A stretch of 64,000 bases of DNA from the NCBI RefSeq assembly GCF_900100195.1, contig NZ_FNES01000015.1, forward strand, positions 37,434-101,433, in the 5' to 3' direction. Source of the DNA: Billgrantia gudaonensis (GTDB lineage: Bacteria > Pseudomonadota > Gammaproteobacteria > Pseudomonadales > Halomonadaceae). Below, one piece after another: positions 1-8,549 of this stretch (the first letter of the stretch is position 1; every line of letters begins with the position of its first letter). The notes beneath the pieces are model-generated. The model did not search any database, had not been told where the DNA came from, and saw only the letters and a program-made list of their open reading frames with translations. The position numbers and the translations under genes were made by a program.

Positions 1-97
1 TATGGCGGTGGCCTTGCTGGGCGCGCCGACGGCCCTGGCCGACACCCGAGCGGTGGTCGAAACCCTCCTCGCAACGGCCCGGAGCGAGACCCCATGA
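1..97 (+). CDS. C-terminal fragment of an upstream coding sequence
   Basis: An open frame runs in from the window edge and stops at a TGA (95-97) that overlaps the ATG of the next gene as ATGA. About 31 residues are visible, alanine- and leucine-rich, ending in ARSETP. An in-frame ATG lies at position 2, but the tight stop/start overlap is more typical of the end of a longer gene translationally coupled to the MFS carrier. The family cannot be recognised from this piece. Confidence 0.45.
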   Translation, partial: MAVALLGAPTALADTRAVVETLLATARSETP

Positions 98-1401
98 GAA
101 CCTTGTCGAACATCGGATTCGCCCTATTCGGTGCCGCGCTGATCGCCATCAGTTATGGGCTCGCGCGCTTCGCTTTCGGCCTGTTCGTTCCTTCCATCAG
201 CGCCGAGCTGGACATGACGCCGTACCTGATCGGCATCGTCGGGGCGCTGCCGTTCATCAGTTTCGTGCTCGCCACGCTGGTCGCGCCACTGGCCGCCGAT
301 AGCCTCGGCGCTCGCAACTTGGCGGTGCTCTCGGGTAGCTTCGGTGCTGGCGGCCTGGCACTGATCAGTCAGGCATCGGATGCCCTATGGCTCGGTGTCG
401 GCGTGTTCATCTGCGGCATCTGCACCGGTTTGATGATGCCGGCACTGACCGCCGCCATGCAGGCCCTGGTGAGCCGCACGATGCATGGACGCGTGAGTTC
501 CATCATGAATGCCGGTACCAGCGTCGGCATCATCGTCGCAGTGCCGACCGTCGTCTTCCTATACGATGAGTGGCGTTTCACGTATGCCATGTTCGCCGCG
601 CTGGCCGGCATCGGGATCGTTGCCGCGTGGTTCTTCCTTCCCTCGGTATCACGGATCATGCCGGCAAATGCCGCACCGCCGCCCCCGATCACTCGGTTGC
701 AGTGGTCGCGTCTCGCTCGGCTCACGCTGTTCGCCTTTGCCATGGGTTTCGTGTCGGCGGCGTACTGGCTTTTCGCGCCGGACCTGGCGGTCACGCTCGG
801 CGCGCTTCCCTCCGGCCACACCGGTTGGCTGTGGCTGGCGGTCGGTATCGCCGGCCTCGGCGGTGCCATGGTGAGCGACCTGGCCGACCGCAATAACCCG
901 CCGATCACGCAAGCCTTGATGCTGATGATGCTCGCCTCGAGCCTGGCATTGCTCGCCGCCAGCCCGGGCCGGCTGGGGCTGGCGATCTTCTCCGCGCTCG
1001 TCTTCGGCCTTGCCTACATGAGTCTGACCGGGCTGTACCTCATGACCGGCATCCGGCTGTTGCCGGGCCGCCTCTCGATGGGGCCGGTGTTGCCATTCAT
1101 GGCCTGCGCGCTCGGCCAGGCGGTTGGCTCTCCGGTCGTCGGCGCGCTGGTCGACGGATTCGGATACGCCGATGCATTTGCCATCTTCACGATGATCGGC
1201 ATCCTGCTGGCGATGCTGTCGCCGATTTATCCGGGCCATATCGATTACTGGGCGGACTGGACGGAAGACGCCACAGAACCGCAACAGGAAGAGCCGCCGG
1301 CGGTTGACGAGACCGGCCTTCAGGCAGCCTACGACCACCAGTTGCTGGACGAGAATGGCGAGCCAATCGAACCCGTGGCGAAAGAGGACGGGCTAGCCTA
1401 G
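94..1401 (+). CDS. MFS transporter, YbfB/YjiJ-like
   Basis: A 435-residue hydrophobic protein with about twelve membrane segments, matching the usual size of major facilitator carriers in the inner membrane. The N-terminal part (YGLARFAFGLFVPSI, then a long first half with glycine-rich helices) resembles the YbfB/YjiJ group. The C-terminal tail of about 50 residues is acidic and proline-rich and probably cytoplasmic. The start overlaps the stop of the preceding frame, suggesting co-transcription with it. The substrate cannot be read from the sequence. Confidence 0.85.
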   Translation: MRTLSNIGFALFGAALIAISYGLARFAFGLFVPSISAELDMTPYLIGIVGALPFISFVLATLVAPLAADSLGARNLAVLSGSFGAGGLALISQASDALWLGVGVFICGICTGLMMPALTAAMQALVSRTMHGRVSSIMNAGTSVGIIVAVPTVVFLYDEWRFTYAMFAALAGIGIVAAWFFLPSVSRIMPANAAPPPPITRLQWSRLARLTLFAFAMGFVSAAYWLFAPDLAVTLGALPSGHTGWLWLAVGIAGLGGAMVSDLADRNNPPITQALMLMMLASSLALLAASPGRLGLAIFSALVFGLAYMSLTGLYLMTGIRLLPGRLSMGPVLPFMACALGQAVGSPVVGALVDGFGYADAFAIFTMIGILLAMLSPIYPGHIDYWADWTEDATEPQQEEPPAVDETGLQAAYDHQLLDENGEPIEPVAKEDGLA

Positions 1402-1552
1402 CCACACATCCGGAGGCTCGATGGCCTGCCGCGGGACCGTCGCCAACGTAGGAAACTCCCGCGGGATGGTCCACTCTGAACAGGTAGGGCGCGCCCCGAA
1501 AGACCGGGGCCGCTTCTCGACATGCATCCTCTCGGACGGAAAGGAGCGTTTC

Positions 1553-1840
1553 ATGAGCGATAGGGAAGCCTACGAGCAGAAGTTGCAGGCCAAACTGGAC
1601 GAGTGGCAGGCAGAGATCGACAAGCTGCGGGCCCGGGCCAAGGGCGCCGAGGCCGATGCCCGTATCGATAGGGAGAAGGAGGCCGCACGCCTCGAAGCGA
1701 GGCGCGAGGAAGTGCGTCAGAAACTCCAGGAGATGCGCGAGGCCAGCGACGACGCCTGGGAGGATGTGAAGGCCGGCGCCGAACGCGCCTGGGATTCGCT
1801 GAGCGAGTCCTTCGAGAAGGCTCGCTCGCGCTTCAAGTAA
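1553..1840 (+). CDS. Coiled-coil stress protein, sll1863-like
   Basis: A 95-residue, highly charged protein with no cysteine and no membrane segment. It begins MSDREAYEQKLQAKLDEW and shows heptad-like Lys/Glu/Leu spacing almost throughout, ending in SESFEKARSRFK. This matches the short sll1863-type stress-response coiled-coil family in length and layout. The ATG at 1553 was chosen because AAGGAG lies 7 bases upstream (1541-1546); the open frame continues upstream to 1421 without a comparable ribosome site. It stands alone between a plus-strand carrier and a convergent minus-strand gene. Confidence 0.75.
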   Translation: MSDREAYEQKLQAKLDEWQAEIDKLRARAKGAEADARIDREKEAARLEARREEVRQKLQEMREASDDAWEDVKAGAERAWDSLSESFEKARSRFK

Positions 1841-1859
1841 GCCCTGCCGGCAGTTCGTT

Positions 1860-3092
1860 TCAAGGCCGGCGCATCGCTTCCCGGCGTGGCGCAATACGCA
1901 TACCGCCCACCCAGCGCTCGCCGGGAGCATGATCCAACCAGTTGCGACTTCCCGCGAGGATATCGTGCCCGAGGTCGGTCAGGCTGAGTCGGCGATGGGG
2001 CCACTCCTCGTGAGCCTCGCCGATCTCCAGCGGCGGTTGGGGCGTTGCAATCAGCGGTTGCAGCAACCACCAGAACGTCAGATCGCCCAGATAGGGCAGC
2101 GGTTCGTACTCGCGCATCAGGTAAGCGAAGGCCTTGCCCACCGGCAGAGGGCCATGGTCGCGTACGGTCTCCAGAATGAGTCGCTCGGTCAGGCCGAGAC
2201 CGGTATTCGGTGCGGGCAGCTCCTGTAGATGGCGCCCGAGCGCCTTGCCCATCATCGGCAGGGCCGGCGTACCGGTGGCGATCAGGGATTCCAGCGCCTC
2301 GGGGGTATCGGCCGTGAGTGCCTCCCAGGCCCGGGAGCCCAGCTCGAGCAGCGGCGCCTCGACGGGACGACGCCGACGCCACAGCCAAGCCAGCAGGTCC
2401 GGGGCTAGCTGGCCGATACCGATGAACCGCTCCACGCCAGGGATGGTCTCCACGGCTATCAGCTCGATCCTGGCGTTGGGTGGGTTCGCCCGCAGTCGGT
2501 GCAACAGGTAGGCCAGCAGCAATTGGTCGTAACTGTCATGCTCGAACCACAGCACCAGCCGCGCATAACGGTCCAGCTCGGCCAGTCCCCGGTAGCTCCG
2601 GAGAAGACGCGCCAGAACGTCGCCCTCGGCCATTCCGGAAACCTCTGCCAGGTAATTGGCGCGTAACCGCATCAGTTCCTCGGGCAGCAGATCCTTCAGC
2701 GGGCCAATGCAGAACGGATCGGAAAATTCCAGGAAGTCGCCCTCAAAACCAGCGGTACGCAGGCTGTGCTCGATATCCGAACCGCAACGGATGTGCAGCG
2801 TTGCCAGGTCACCGTCGCCCCGTTCGGCAATCAGCCGCCGCGACGCCTCCAGGGATTCGATATGCGCCTTGAGCCGAGGCCAACTGGGAAAACCGCATTC
2901 GCGGGCGATGACGAACTGGGCATCGGCAAGCTTGAGCGGTGCCTCGCGTGGCGAGAGGTGCCGAAGTATTCGCGCGAGAGCGGCCGGCTCGTCGGCGCGG
3001 GCTGCCTTGAACAGTTCCTTGGCGCGCTTGCGCTGCTGCTCGAGATTGAAGCGGCCATGCGACCGGGCATCCGGCCGGGGAAGCGTGGTCAT
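1860..3092 (-). CDS. DUF1835 domain protein
   Basis: A 410-residue soluble protein. The first 90 residues form an all-helical region (FNLEQQRKRAKELFKAAR, then a segment ending in WPRLKAHIESLE). From about residue 98 comes the DUF1835 block LHIRCGSDIEHSLR with SDPFCIGPL, and the C-terminal half is a charged helical region common to DUF1835 proteins. Biochemical function is unknown; the family often sits near sigma-factor or stress genes, but no such neighbour is visible here. It ends about 20 bases from the convergent coiled-coil gene. Confidence 0.75.
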   Translation of the reverse strand: MTTLPRPDARSHGRFNLEQQRKRAKELFKAARADEPAALARILRHLSPREAPLKLADAQFVIARECGFPSWPRLKAHIESLEASRRLIAERGDGDLATLHIRCGSDIEHSLRTAGFEGDFLEFSDPFCIGPLKDLLPEELMRLRANYLAEVSGMAEGDVLARLLRSYRGLAELDRYARLVLWFEHDSYDQLLLAYLLHRLRANPPNARIELIAVETIPGVERFIGIGQLAPDLLAWLWRRRRPVEAPLLELGSRAWEALTADTPEALESLIATGTPALPMMGKALGRHLQELPAPNTGLGLTERLILETVRDHGPLPVGKAFAYLMREYEPLPYLGDLTFWWLLQPLIATPQPPLEIGEAHEEWPHRRLSLTDLGHDILAGSRNWLDHAPGERWVGGMRIAPRREAMRRP

Positions 3093-3245
3093 ACGAATCC
3101 CTCCATATGCCTGCGTCCGCCGGACAGGCCGGGAGTCGTATGGGGAAGCCGATTGGAAGCGATGGGCGCAGCCCTTTCCGCGGACGGGGACGCCTGGCGG
3201 CGCTGCGTTTAGCGTACCCCAGCATGGCGCGGTGTCAATCGGAGG

Positions 3246-3770
3246 CTACGCAAACCCAAGCATGACGGATGCGACCAAATAGCGACAGCCATCCAGACGT
3301 TGGCCATCGGGGAGTGCGACATCGTGAAATCCGAGCCGGGTATAGAGCCTGGCGGCAGGGTTCTGGGGGTAGACGTAGAGAGCACACTCGTTGACACCCA
3401 GCGCTTGCACTCCCTCACTTGCCAGGGCCGCGATGAGCTGAACACCCAGGCCCTGACCGCGGCGGAAGGGGGCGACGGCAAGCCGTGCCAGGTGGCAACG
3501 TTCATGTCGTCGGCAGTATTGGCCGAAGCCCAGCAGTTCGCCCTTAGCGTTAAGCAGCGCGCGGCTCGACATGTTCTCGAGTTGCAGATCCTGGCGAAAC
3601 TGTTCCGGGATGATAGGGAAATGCATGTCAGGACCACCCCACAGGCGGCAGCTGTCGGCATCTGGCCACCAGTTCTGCAATATTGCTAGGTGGCGTTCCT
3701 GAACTGGCGCCAGATGGAGCGAGGTATCACGCACGAGCCCGCTCAAATGCCCAAGTTTAAGTGTAGTCAC
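3246..3770 (-). CDS. GNAT family N-acetyltransferase
   Basis: A 174-residue protein with the GNAT acetyl-CoA binding signature: LARLAVAPFRRGQGLGVQLI at about 95-114, containing the R-G-Q-G-L-G pyrophosphate loop, preceded by CRLWGGPDMHFP near 41-52 and followed by NPAARLYTRLGF. It transfers acetyl from acetyl-CoA to an unidentified amine. The CRLWGG segment is seen in a subgroup of small stand-alone acetyltransferases. It is a single gene with no obvious operon partner. Confidence 0.85.
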   Translation of the reverse strand: MTTLKLGHLSGLVRDTSLHLAPVQERHLAILQNWWPDADSCRLWGGPDMHFPIIPEQFRQDLQLENMSSRALLNAKGELLGFGQYCRRHERCHLARLAVAPFRRGQGLGVQLIAALASEGVQALGVNECALYVYPQNPAARLYTRLGFHDVALPDGQRLDGCRYLVASVMLGFA

Positions 3771-3851
3771 CAGTCACAGTCCTTAGCATGAGCACTACCA
3801 TCGGAGTACCAGCTTACCAGGCAGCGCTCACGGTAGCCGAAGCGATGGCCC

Positions 3852-4661
3852 TCAGGGCAGCGCCTCCAAGTCACGCAGGGCCTCGCGCACGATGGCATCG
3901 CGCTTGGGGATGTCGTCCATACGATCGGGGGTGTCCATGTTGAGGGCGAAGAACACCGGCCCGCTGGGCCATTCGACCCAGCCCACCCACCAGGCCAGCT
4001 CGCCGGACCAGCCGGTCTTGCCGCGCAGGATCCAGTCGCGGCCAGCCTCGGCGATCATCAGGTCCTTGACCAGCCGCTGGTCGGCCTCGTCGAACGGTAG
4101 CGCATTGCGATAGAGCTGCTGCAGGAAGCCGATCTGCTCTGCGGCCGAGACCTCCAGATTGTCCGGCTCCAGCCAGAAATTCTGGATATCGGCACCGACC
4201 TCGGCATTGCCGTAGTCGGTCGCCTCCAGGTAGCGGCGTTCGCTCTCCTCGCCCAGTTCCCGGGCGAACTGCTGATAGAGCCAGACCGTCGAGTTGCGCA
4301 GGGCGGAGCGCAGATCCTGGTCGGCATTCCATGCCGGGACACCGCGATCGGTACCGTCCCAGGCAAAGACCTGGAACTCGTCTTCCACCACGCCGGCATC
4401 CAAGGCGAAAAGAGTGTGCGGCACCTTGAAGGTGGAGGCAGGCACGAAGCGTTGCCTTGCGCGCTCGGCGTCATGCACCCAGGCCGCTTGGGTATCCTGA
4501 CGCTGATCCACCACCAGCAGGGAGCCCTCCGCGTCATAGTCCTGAAAAAGCGCCTCCCAGACGTCCCGCTCCTGCCAGGAGTCGGCCATCGCGCCCAGTG
4601 GCGTCAAGGTCAGCGCGAGGGCGCCAGCCAGTAAAAGTTTCAGGGTCATGGTTCCATCCAT
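3852..4661 (-). CDS. Class D (OXA-type) beta-lactamase
   Basis: A 269-residue exported serine beta-lactamase. A signal peptide is visible (hydrophobic run LLLAGALALTLTPLGAMA, cleavage near residue 26). Class D motifs are all present: S76-T-F-K79 (nucleophile and carbamylated lysine), S124-T-V126, Y150-G-N152 and K215-T-G217. Spacing and length fit the family. Substrate range cannot be inferred. The start could also be Met5, which lies just before the hydrophobic segment. No insertion sequence or resistance gene adjoins it, so it looks like a resident chromosomal gene. Confidence 0.9.
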   Translation of the reverse strand: MDGTMTLKLLLAGALALTLTPLGAMADSWQERDVWEALFQDYDAEGSLLVVDQRQDTQAAWVHDAERARQRFVPASTFKVPHTLFALDAGVVEDEFQVFAWDGTDRGVPAWNADQDLRSALRNSTVWLYQQFARELGEESERRYLEATDYGNAEVGADIQNFWLEPDNLEVSAAEQIGFLQQLYRNALPFDEADQRLVKDLMIAEAGRDWILRGKTGWSGELAWWVGWVEWPSGPVFFALNMDTPDRMDDIPKRDAIVREALRDLEALP

Positions 4662-4709
4662 CGTTTCATGAGGCCAGGCGACAGGCCTACGGTGAGAGCG
4701 ACCAAGCGC

Positions 4710-5054
4710 TCATGGGGCCTGCATGAGCCGCGCCAATTCCTGCCGATACGCCACCTCATGCCGCGCCGGATCGGAGGGAAAGCGACCGAGCTCGACGGCC
4801 AGTTCGAAGAACCCCTGACGGGGCAACTCGCCGCGGCGGCTGACCACCAGCGCCGCGATCATCGGGCGGCCGGCGGCAACGTCTTCGCGCATCAGCGTTT
4901 CCAGCGCCTGAGCTACGCGCTGGATGGTGCCCGGCGGCGACAATCCCAGGGCCTCGGCGGCCTGCCGGTAGGTGATCGGCACGGCCTCGGCAGGCAGGTG
5001 CAGGAGCAGCTCGCGCAGGCGCGGTGCCAGGTCGGCTTCTTCAACGGTGCCCAT
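4710..5054 (-). CDS. Conserved hypothetical protein, winged-helix-like N-terminus
   Basis: A 114-residue protein with no recognised family. Residues 25-55 (ITYRQAAEALGLSPPGTIQR and on) read like a helix-turn-helix. Residues 60-85 (GRPMIAALVVSRRGELPRQGF) are beta-like and basic. It lies between the beta-lactamase and the metallophosphoesterase on the same strand, with gaps of roughly 50 and 60 bases, so co-transcription with either is possible. No function is proposed. Confidence 0.55.
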   Translation of the reverse strand: MGTVEEADLAPRLRELLLHLPAEAVPITYRQAAEALGLSPPGTIQRVAQALETLMREDVAAGRPMIAALVVSRRGELPRQGFFELAVELGRFPSDPARHEVAYRQELARLMQAP

Positions 5055-5114
5055 GGTCGAGATCCCGATATCGGCGGAGGTCTGCCGGCAAGGCTGTCAC
5101 ACCATCGGCGCGAA

Positions 5115-5597
5115 TCACAGCGGCAGATGCAGGATGGCGCCGCGTAGGCCACGCGCATCGGCCCACAGTTTGCCGAGAGTGATGGGCAGGCGGAAGCGGC
5201 GCTTGCCGGCGGCGCCGGGGTTGAACAGCAGCCGGCCATCCTGCCATTCGTTACGCGGTTTGTGGGAGTGGCCGTGGAGCACGGCATCGCAGGAGGTGGC
5301 GGGATCGAACTCCCGAAGGACGTGCACCAGGTGCAGACGCCAGCCGTTGACGGCGAGATCGCGGGTCATCGGCAGCGTCTCGGCCCAGGGGGCAGTGTCG
5401 ATATTGCCGCGCACCGTCGCCAGCGGAGCGAGCTCGGCCAGGCGTTCGAGGATGGCGGCGTCTTCGTCGCGATGGCCGACGTCGCCCAGGTGCAGGATCA
5501 ACCCACAGCCCTCCAGCATCGACAGCGCTTCGTGGCGCAGCAACCCATGGGTATCGCTGATGACGCCGATGGGCCGCTCGGTAATGATGGCCTGCAT
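5115..5597 (-). CDS. Metallophosphoesterase, YfcE-like
   Basis: A 160-residue calcineurin-like phosphoesterase of the small YfcE/MJ0936 group. Metal-binding motifs appear in order: GVISDTHG (Asp15, His17), LHLGDVGHRD, TVRGNID and VLHGHSHKP, ending with FNPGAAGKRR. It hydrolyses phosphate esters or diesters with two metal ions; the natural substrate is unknown. The Met at 5597 is preferred over an upstream Met at 5642 because it avoids overlap with the next gene (gap 10 bases) and starts directly before the first beta strand. Confidence 0.88.
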   Translation of the reverse strand: MQAIITERPIGVISDTHGLLRHEALSMLEGCGLILHLGDVGHRDEDAAILERLAELAPLATVRGNIDTAPWAETLPMTRDLAVNGWRLHLVHVLREFDPATSCDAVLHGHSHKPRNEWQDGRLLFNPGAAGKRRFRLPITLGKLWADARGLRGAILHLPL

Positions 5598-5607
5598 GAA
5601 AACGGCC

Positions 5608-6240
5608 TCAGGCGAGCACTTCAGCCATCGATCGCTGGCCATCGAGCAGGACGAACTCGCGGTCGACGAGTTCCCGAGCCTTCACCAGGTGCAGCAGGGC
5701 GTGGGCGACGTTGCCGCGCGAGACGCGGTTCTCGCCGTCGGTCTCCTCCAGCGAGGCGGCCACCCGCTCGCTGGCGGGGTCGTCGGTGAGCCGCCCCGGC
5801 TTGAGGATCACATGGGGCATGCCGGAAGCACGCAAATAGGCGTCGGCGGCGAACTTGGCGGCCATGTAAGGACGCAGTTTCTCGGGTGCCGCCTGGGGAT
5901 TCTCGGCGCGCATGGCGCTGACCATCAGGAAGCGAGAGAGGCCACGCTCACGGGCGGCGTCGACGGCACGGATGGCACCGTAGAGGTCGATCAGCAGAGT
6001 CTTGTCGGGACCGGTGTGCGGGCCGGAACCGGCGGTGAAGACGACCTGATCGCAGTCGTCGAAGGCGTGGGTGAAGTCGCCTTCCAGGTCGGCAATCACC
6101 GTTTCGATGCCGCGCTCCTCGAACCAGGGTTGTTGGCCGGGATGGCGAATCATGGCGCGGATGGGCTCGCCCGCCGCGTGGGCCAGCGCGCAGAACTGGC
6201 AGCCGATCTGGCCGTTGGCACCGATTACCAGAGTCGTCAT
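5608..6240 (-). CDS. NAD(P)-binding SDR-type oxidoreductase
   Basis: A 210-residue atypical short-chain dehydrogenase of the NmrA/YwnB sort. The nucleotide-binding motif is TLVIGANGQIG at residues 3-13, followed by VVFTAGSG and the conserved RFLMVSAMRAENP and YMAAKFAAD blocks (the Y...K pair). Such proteins bind NAD(P)(H) and act as flavin/quinone reductases or redox sensors. It is followed 10 bases later by the metallophosphoesterase and preceded 9 bases by the EamA gene, so it is probably part of the TetR-led operon. Confidence 0.85.
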   Translation of the reverse strand: MTTLVIGANGQIGCQFCALAHAAGEPIRAMIRHPGQQPWFEERGIETVIADLEGDFTHAFDDCDQVVFTAGSGPHTGPDKTLLIDLYGAIRAVDAARERGLSRFLMVSAMRAENPQAAPEKLRPYMAAKFAADAYLRASGMPHVILKPGRLTDDPASERVAASLEETDGENRVSRGNVAHALLHLVKARELVDREFVLLDGQRSMAEVLA

Positions 6241-6249
6241 GGGCTCTCC

Positions 6250-7203
6250 TCAGGATTGCGGGCTGATTGGACGTCGCCTCGCCGCCTCGGCAACGGCCTG
6301 CCGGCGAGACGGGCTAACGGGTGCACTAACGCATATCAGGCAGGCCAGGATCAATACGATGCCGACCCAGCCGAGCGGTGGCAGCCGCTCGCCGACGATG
6401 GCTACGGCCAAGCCGGCGGCGACCACCGGCTCGAAGAGCGTGATCGTGGTTGCCGTGCTGGCGGGGATGCGTGCCAGGCCGTGGCCGAAGCAGAGATACC
6501 CCAGCAGCATCGGCACCAGCGCCATGTAGAGGCCGACGGCGGCGTTGCCCCAGGAGGCCAACAGCGGCGCACCGGTGACCAGCAGCACCGGCATCAGCAG
6601 CAGGCCACCGATGCCGAAGGTGGCCCCCATGGCGGCGCGCGAAGCAATGCCGCGCTGCATCAGGCGGCGCGCCGTCCAAGAGTAGAGAGCATAGCTGAGC
6701 CCGGCCAGCAGCCCCAGCAGAACGCCAGGCACCACTTCGTCGCCGGTGGCGACATGGCCACCGCCTTCGGCCAGGCACAGCAGCAGCATGCCGCCAAGCC
6801 CCAGGGCGGCACCGGTGGCCCAGCGCACGGTGAGACGCAGCCCGTCCAGACGGTTCTCGATCAGTACCGAAAGCAGCGGTGCCGAGCCGATGGAAACCAC
6901 CGTGCCAATGGTCACGCCGGCCAGGCGCATGGAGGCATAGAAGGCCAGCGGGTAGATGGCCACGGCCACGGCACCGAGCAGCAGCACTCGCCGCCGAGCG
7001 CACAACGCTCCCGCATGGCGACGGATACGCCCGGCAGCGAGCAGTGCCTGCAGAAGACCGCCCCCGCCCATCGCCACCGCACCGATGGCCACTGCGCTCA
7101 CCTCGGGAGCGAAGGTCGCAGCGGTGCCGGTGGTGCCCCACAGCAGGGCGGCGATGAGCACCGTCGCCGTACCCAGCAGGCGCTCTCGGGTCGTCGCGTT
7201 CAT
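6250..7203 (-). CDS. EamA/DMT family permease
   Basis: A 317-residue inner-membrane protein with two EamA repeats and about ten membrane helices, as usual for drug/metabolite exporters. The start codon overlaps the TetR stop as ATGA (7200-7203), so translation is coupled and the longer upstream frame is rejected. The first repeat starts at LIAALLWGTTGT and the second at GLLAGLSYALYSWTARR. The substrate is unknown; genetic coupling to a TetR repressor suggests induction by the exported compound. Confidence 0.88.
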   Translation of the reverse strand: MNATTRERLLGTATVLIAALLWGTTGTAATFAPEVSAVAIGAVAMGGGGLLQALLAAGRIRRHAGALCARRRVLLLGAVAVAIYPLAFYASMRLAGVTIGTVVSIGSAPLLSVLIENRLDGLRLTVRWATGAALGLGGMLLLCLAEGGGHVATGDEVVPGVLLGLLAGLSYALYSWTARRLMQRGIASRAAMGATFGIGGLLLMPVLLVTGAPLLASWGNAAVGLYMALVPMLLGYLCFGHGLARIPASTATTITLFEPVVAAGLAVAIVGERLPPLGWVGIVLILACLICVSAPVSPSRRQAVAEAARRRPISPQS

Positions 7204-7790
7204 CGTGCCTCCAGCAGGGCCGCGGCCATCTCGCGCGCCTGGCGCAGGCAGTCGCTGCGCCCCTCCAGTCCGGCACGCGCCATGGCCCCCTCGAGCAGGA
7301 AGGCGAGCTGCCGTGCCACCTCGGCCTGGCGCGCCGGGTCGGCACCGAACAGTTCGCCGAGCGGTTCGGCCAGCAGCGCTTCGACCTCCTCCTTGTGTTG
7401 CCTGACGGCCTGCCGGCCAACATCGCCGGCGGGCAGCTCGGCGGCGGCATTGAGCAACCCGCAGCCGCGAAAGCCATGCTCGTAGGCGTGCTCGGCATGA
7501 TCCTCGTAGGCCTGGAAGACCGCCAGCACCCGTTCCCTGGGCGAGCCGGCCCGGTGCAGGCGGGCCTCGTAGAGCGCCCGCCACTCGGCGTGGCGGGCCT
7601 CCAGATAGGCGGCCACCAGTTCGGCCTTGGAGGCGAAGTTGTTGTAGAGGCTCTTCCTGGCCACGCCGGCGCGCTGCACGATGGCATCGATGCCGGTGGC
7701 ATGGATGCCGTGGTCGTAGAACAGCGCGGCGGCCGCGGCGAGCAGTCGGTCGCGGGCGCTCTTAGGCGACGGAGGTCGTGCTAGAGGCAT
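7200..7790 (-). CDS. TetR/AcrR family repressor
   Basis: A 196-residue regulator. Residues 10-60 form the TetR DNA-binding domain: RDRLLAAAAALFYDHG, then TGIDAIVQRAGVARKSLYNN and FASKAELV, which is the canonical helix-turn-helix followed by the YxxFxSKxxL motif. The C-terminal helical domain contains several cysteines (GFRGCGLLN, SDCLRQ) and should bind the inducer. It is the first gene of a minus-strand run with EamA, SDR and metallophosphoesterase genes. A strong palindrome 23 bases upstream is its likely autoregulatory operator. Confidence 0.9.
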   Translation of the reverse strand: MPLARPPSPKSARDRLLAAAAALFYDHGIHATGIDAIVQRAGVARKSLYNNFASKAELVAAYLEARHAEWRALYEARLHRAGSPRERVLAVFQAYEDHAEHAYEHGFRGCGLLNAAAELPAGDVGRQAVRQHKEEVEALLAEPLGELFGADPARQAEVARQLAFLLEGAMARAGLEGRSDCLRQAREMAAALLEAR

Positions 7791-7812
7791 GAAGAGCTCA
7801 TCTCAGCGACAG

Positions 7813-7834
7813 GTAGGTAGACCAGTCTACCTAC
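7813..7834. promoter_or_regulatory. Probable TetR operator palindrome
   Basis: Nine-base perfect arms GTAGGTAGA and TCTACCTAC flank a CCAG centre (10-bp arms with a 2-base loop if the outer C-G is counted). The core TAGACCAGTCTA is typical of TetR-family operators. It lies 23 bases upstream of the tetR start at 7790, where it could overlap the promoter of the tetR-eamA-sdr run. Confidence 0.75.
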
Positions 7835-8033
7835 TCTAGCCATCGCAGCAAGGGGCGTCGCCAGAAAAAGGCGAGGCGACCGCATTCATTGGGTCAGGCA
7901 ACGCAAACCGGGCCGGTGGTGCGCATTCGGCACGACCTGCTATCGTGACAGTCCTATCGGCTTCGGTCAGCCCGGAGCCCGGATCGAACGCCGCACGCCC
8001 CCCTTCCCCGAACACGCCCACAAGGAGACGACC

Positions 8034-8507
8034 GTGAGCCTGGAGAGCGCACGTACCTTCCTCGCCGAGAAAGCCCCGGACCTCGAGATACTGGAACTGG
8101 AAACCAGCACCGCCACGGTCGCCCTGGCCGCCGCGGCCCATGGCGTCGAGCCGGGGCAGATCGCCAAGACGCTGGCCTTCCGCGTGGGCGAGCGCCAGGT
8201 GCTGGTGGTGGCCGGCGGCGAGGCGCGCATCGATAACCGCAAGATGCGCGAAACCTTCGGCGGCAAGGCGAAGATGCTCGACGCCGAAACGGTGCTGGCC
8301 TTGACCGGTCATCCGGTGGGCGGCGTCTGCCCTTTCGGCCTGGCCACCCCACTGCCCGTCTACTGCGATGTCTCGCTGCGCGCGTTCGCCGAGGTACTGC
8401 CCGCCGCCGGCGCCCTCAACAGCGCGGTGCGCCTCACTCCGAGCCGCCTGGCCGAGCTGGTCGAGGCGGAGTGGGTCGACGTCTGCAAGCAGCCGGTGAC
8501 GGCCTGA
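8034..8507 (+). CDS. YbaK/EbsC family aminoacyl-tRNA deacylase
   Basis: A 157-residue single-domain protein of the YbaK/ProX type, which hydrolyses mischarged aminoacyl-tRNA in trans. Family blocks are visible: a central lysine in GQIAKTLAFRV, VLVVAGGEARIDNRKMRE, and the strongly conserved GHPVGGVCPFGL near residue 90-101. Length matches the stand-alone family. It is a single gene in plus orientation, opposite to the neighbours on both sides. The exact tRNA preference (Pro, Cys, Ala) cannot be told. Confidence 0.88.
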   Translation: MSLESARTFLAEKAPDLEILELETSTATVALAAAAHGVEPGQIAKTLAFRVGERQVLVVAGGEARIDNRKMRETFGGKAKMLDAETVLALTGHPVGGVCPFGLATPLPVYCDVSLRAFAEVLPAAGALNSAVRLTPSRLAELVEAEWVDVCKQPVTA

Positions 8508-8549
8508 GTCGGCACCCGCACCGGGGCTTGGCGCCGGCCCAATCGAGGT

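Noticed and set aside
4972..7485. An 837-codon open frame on the plus strand
   Set aside because: It lies opposite four genes with clear motifs (metallophosphoesterase, SDR, EamA, TetR) and has repetitive Gln/Arg/His composition typical of antisense frames in GC-rich DNA.
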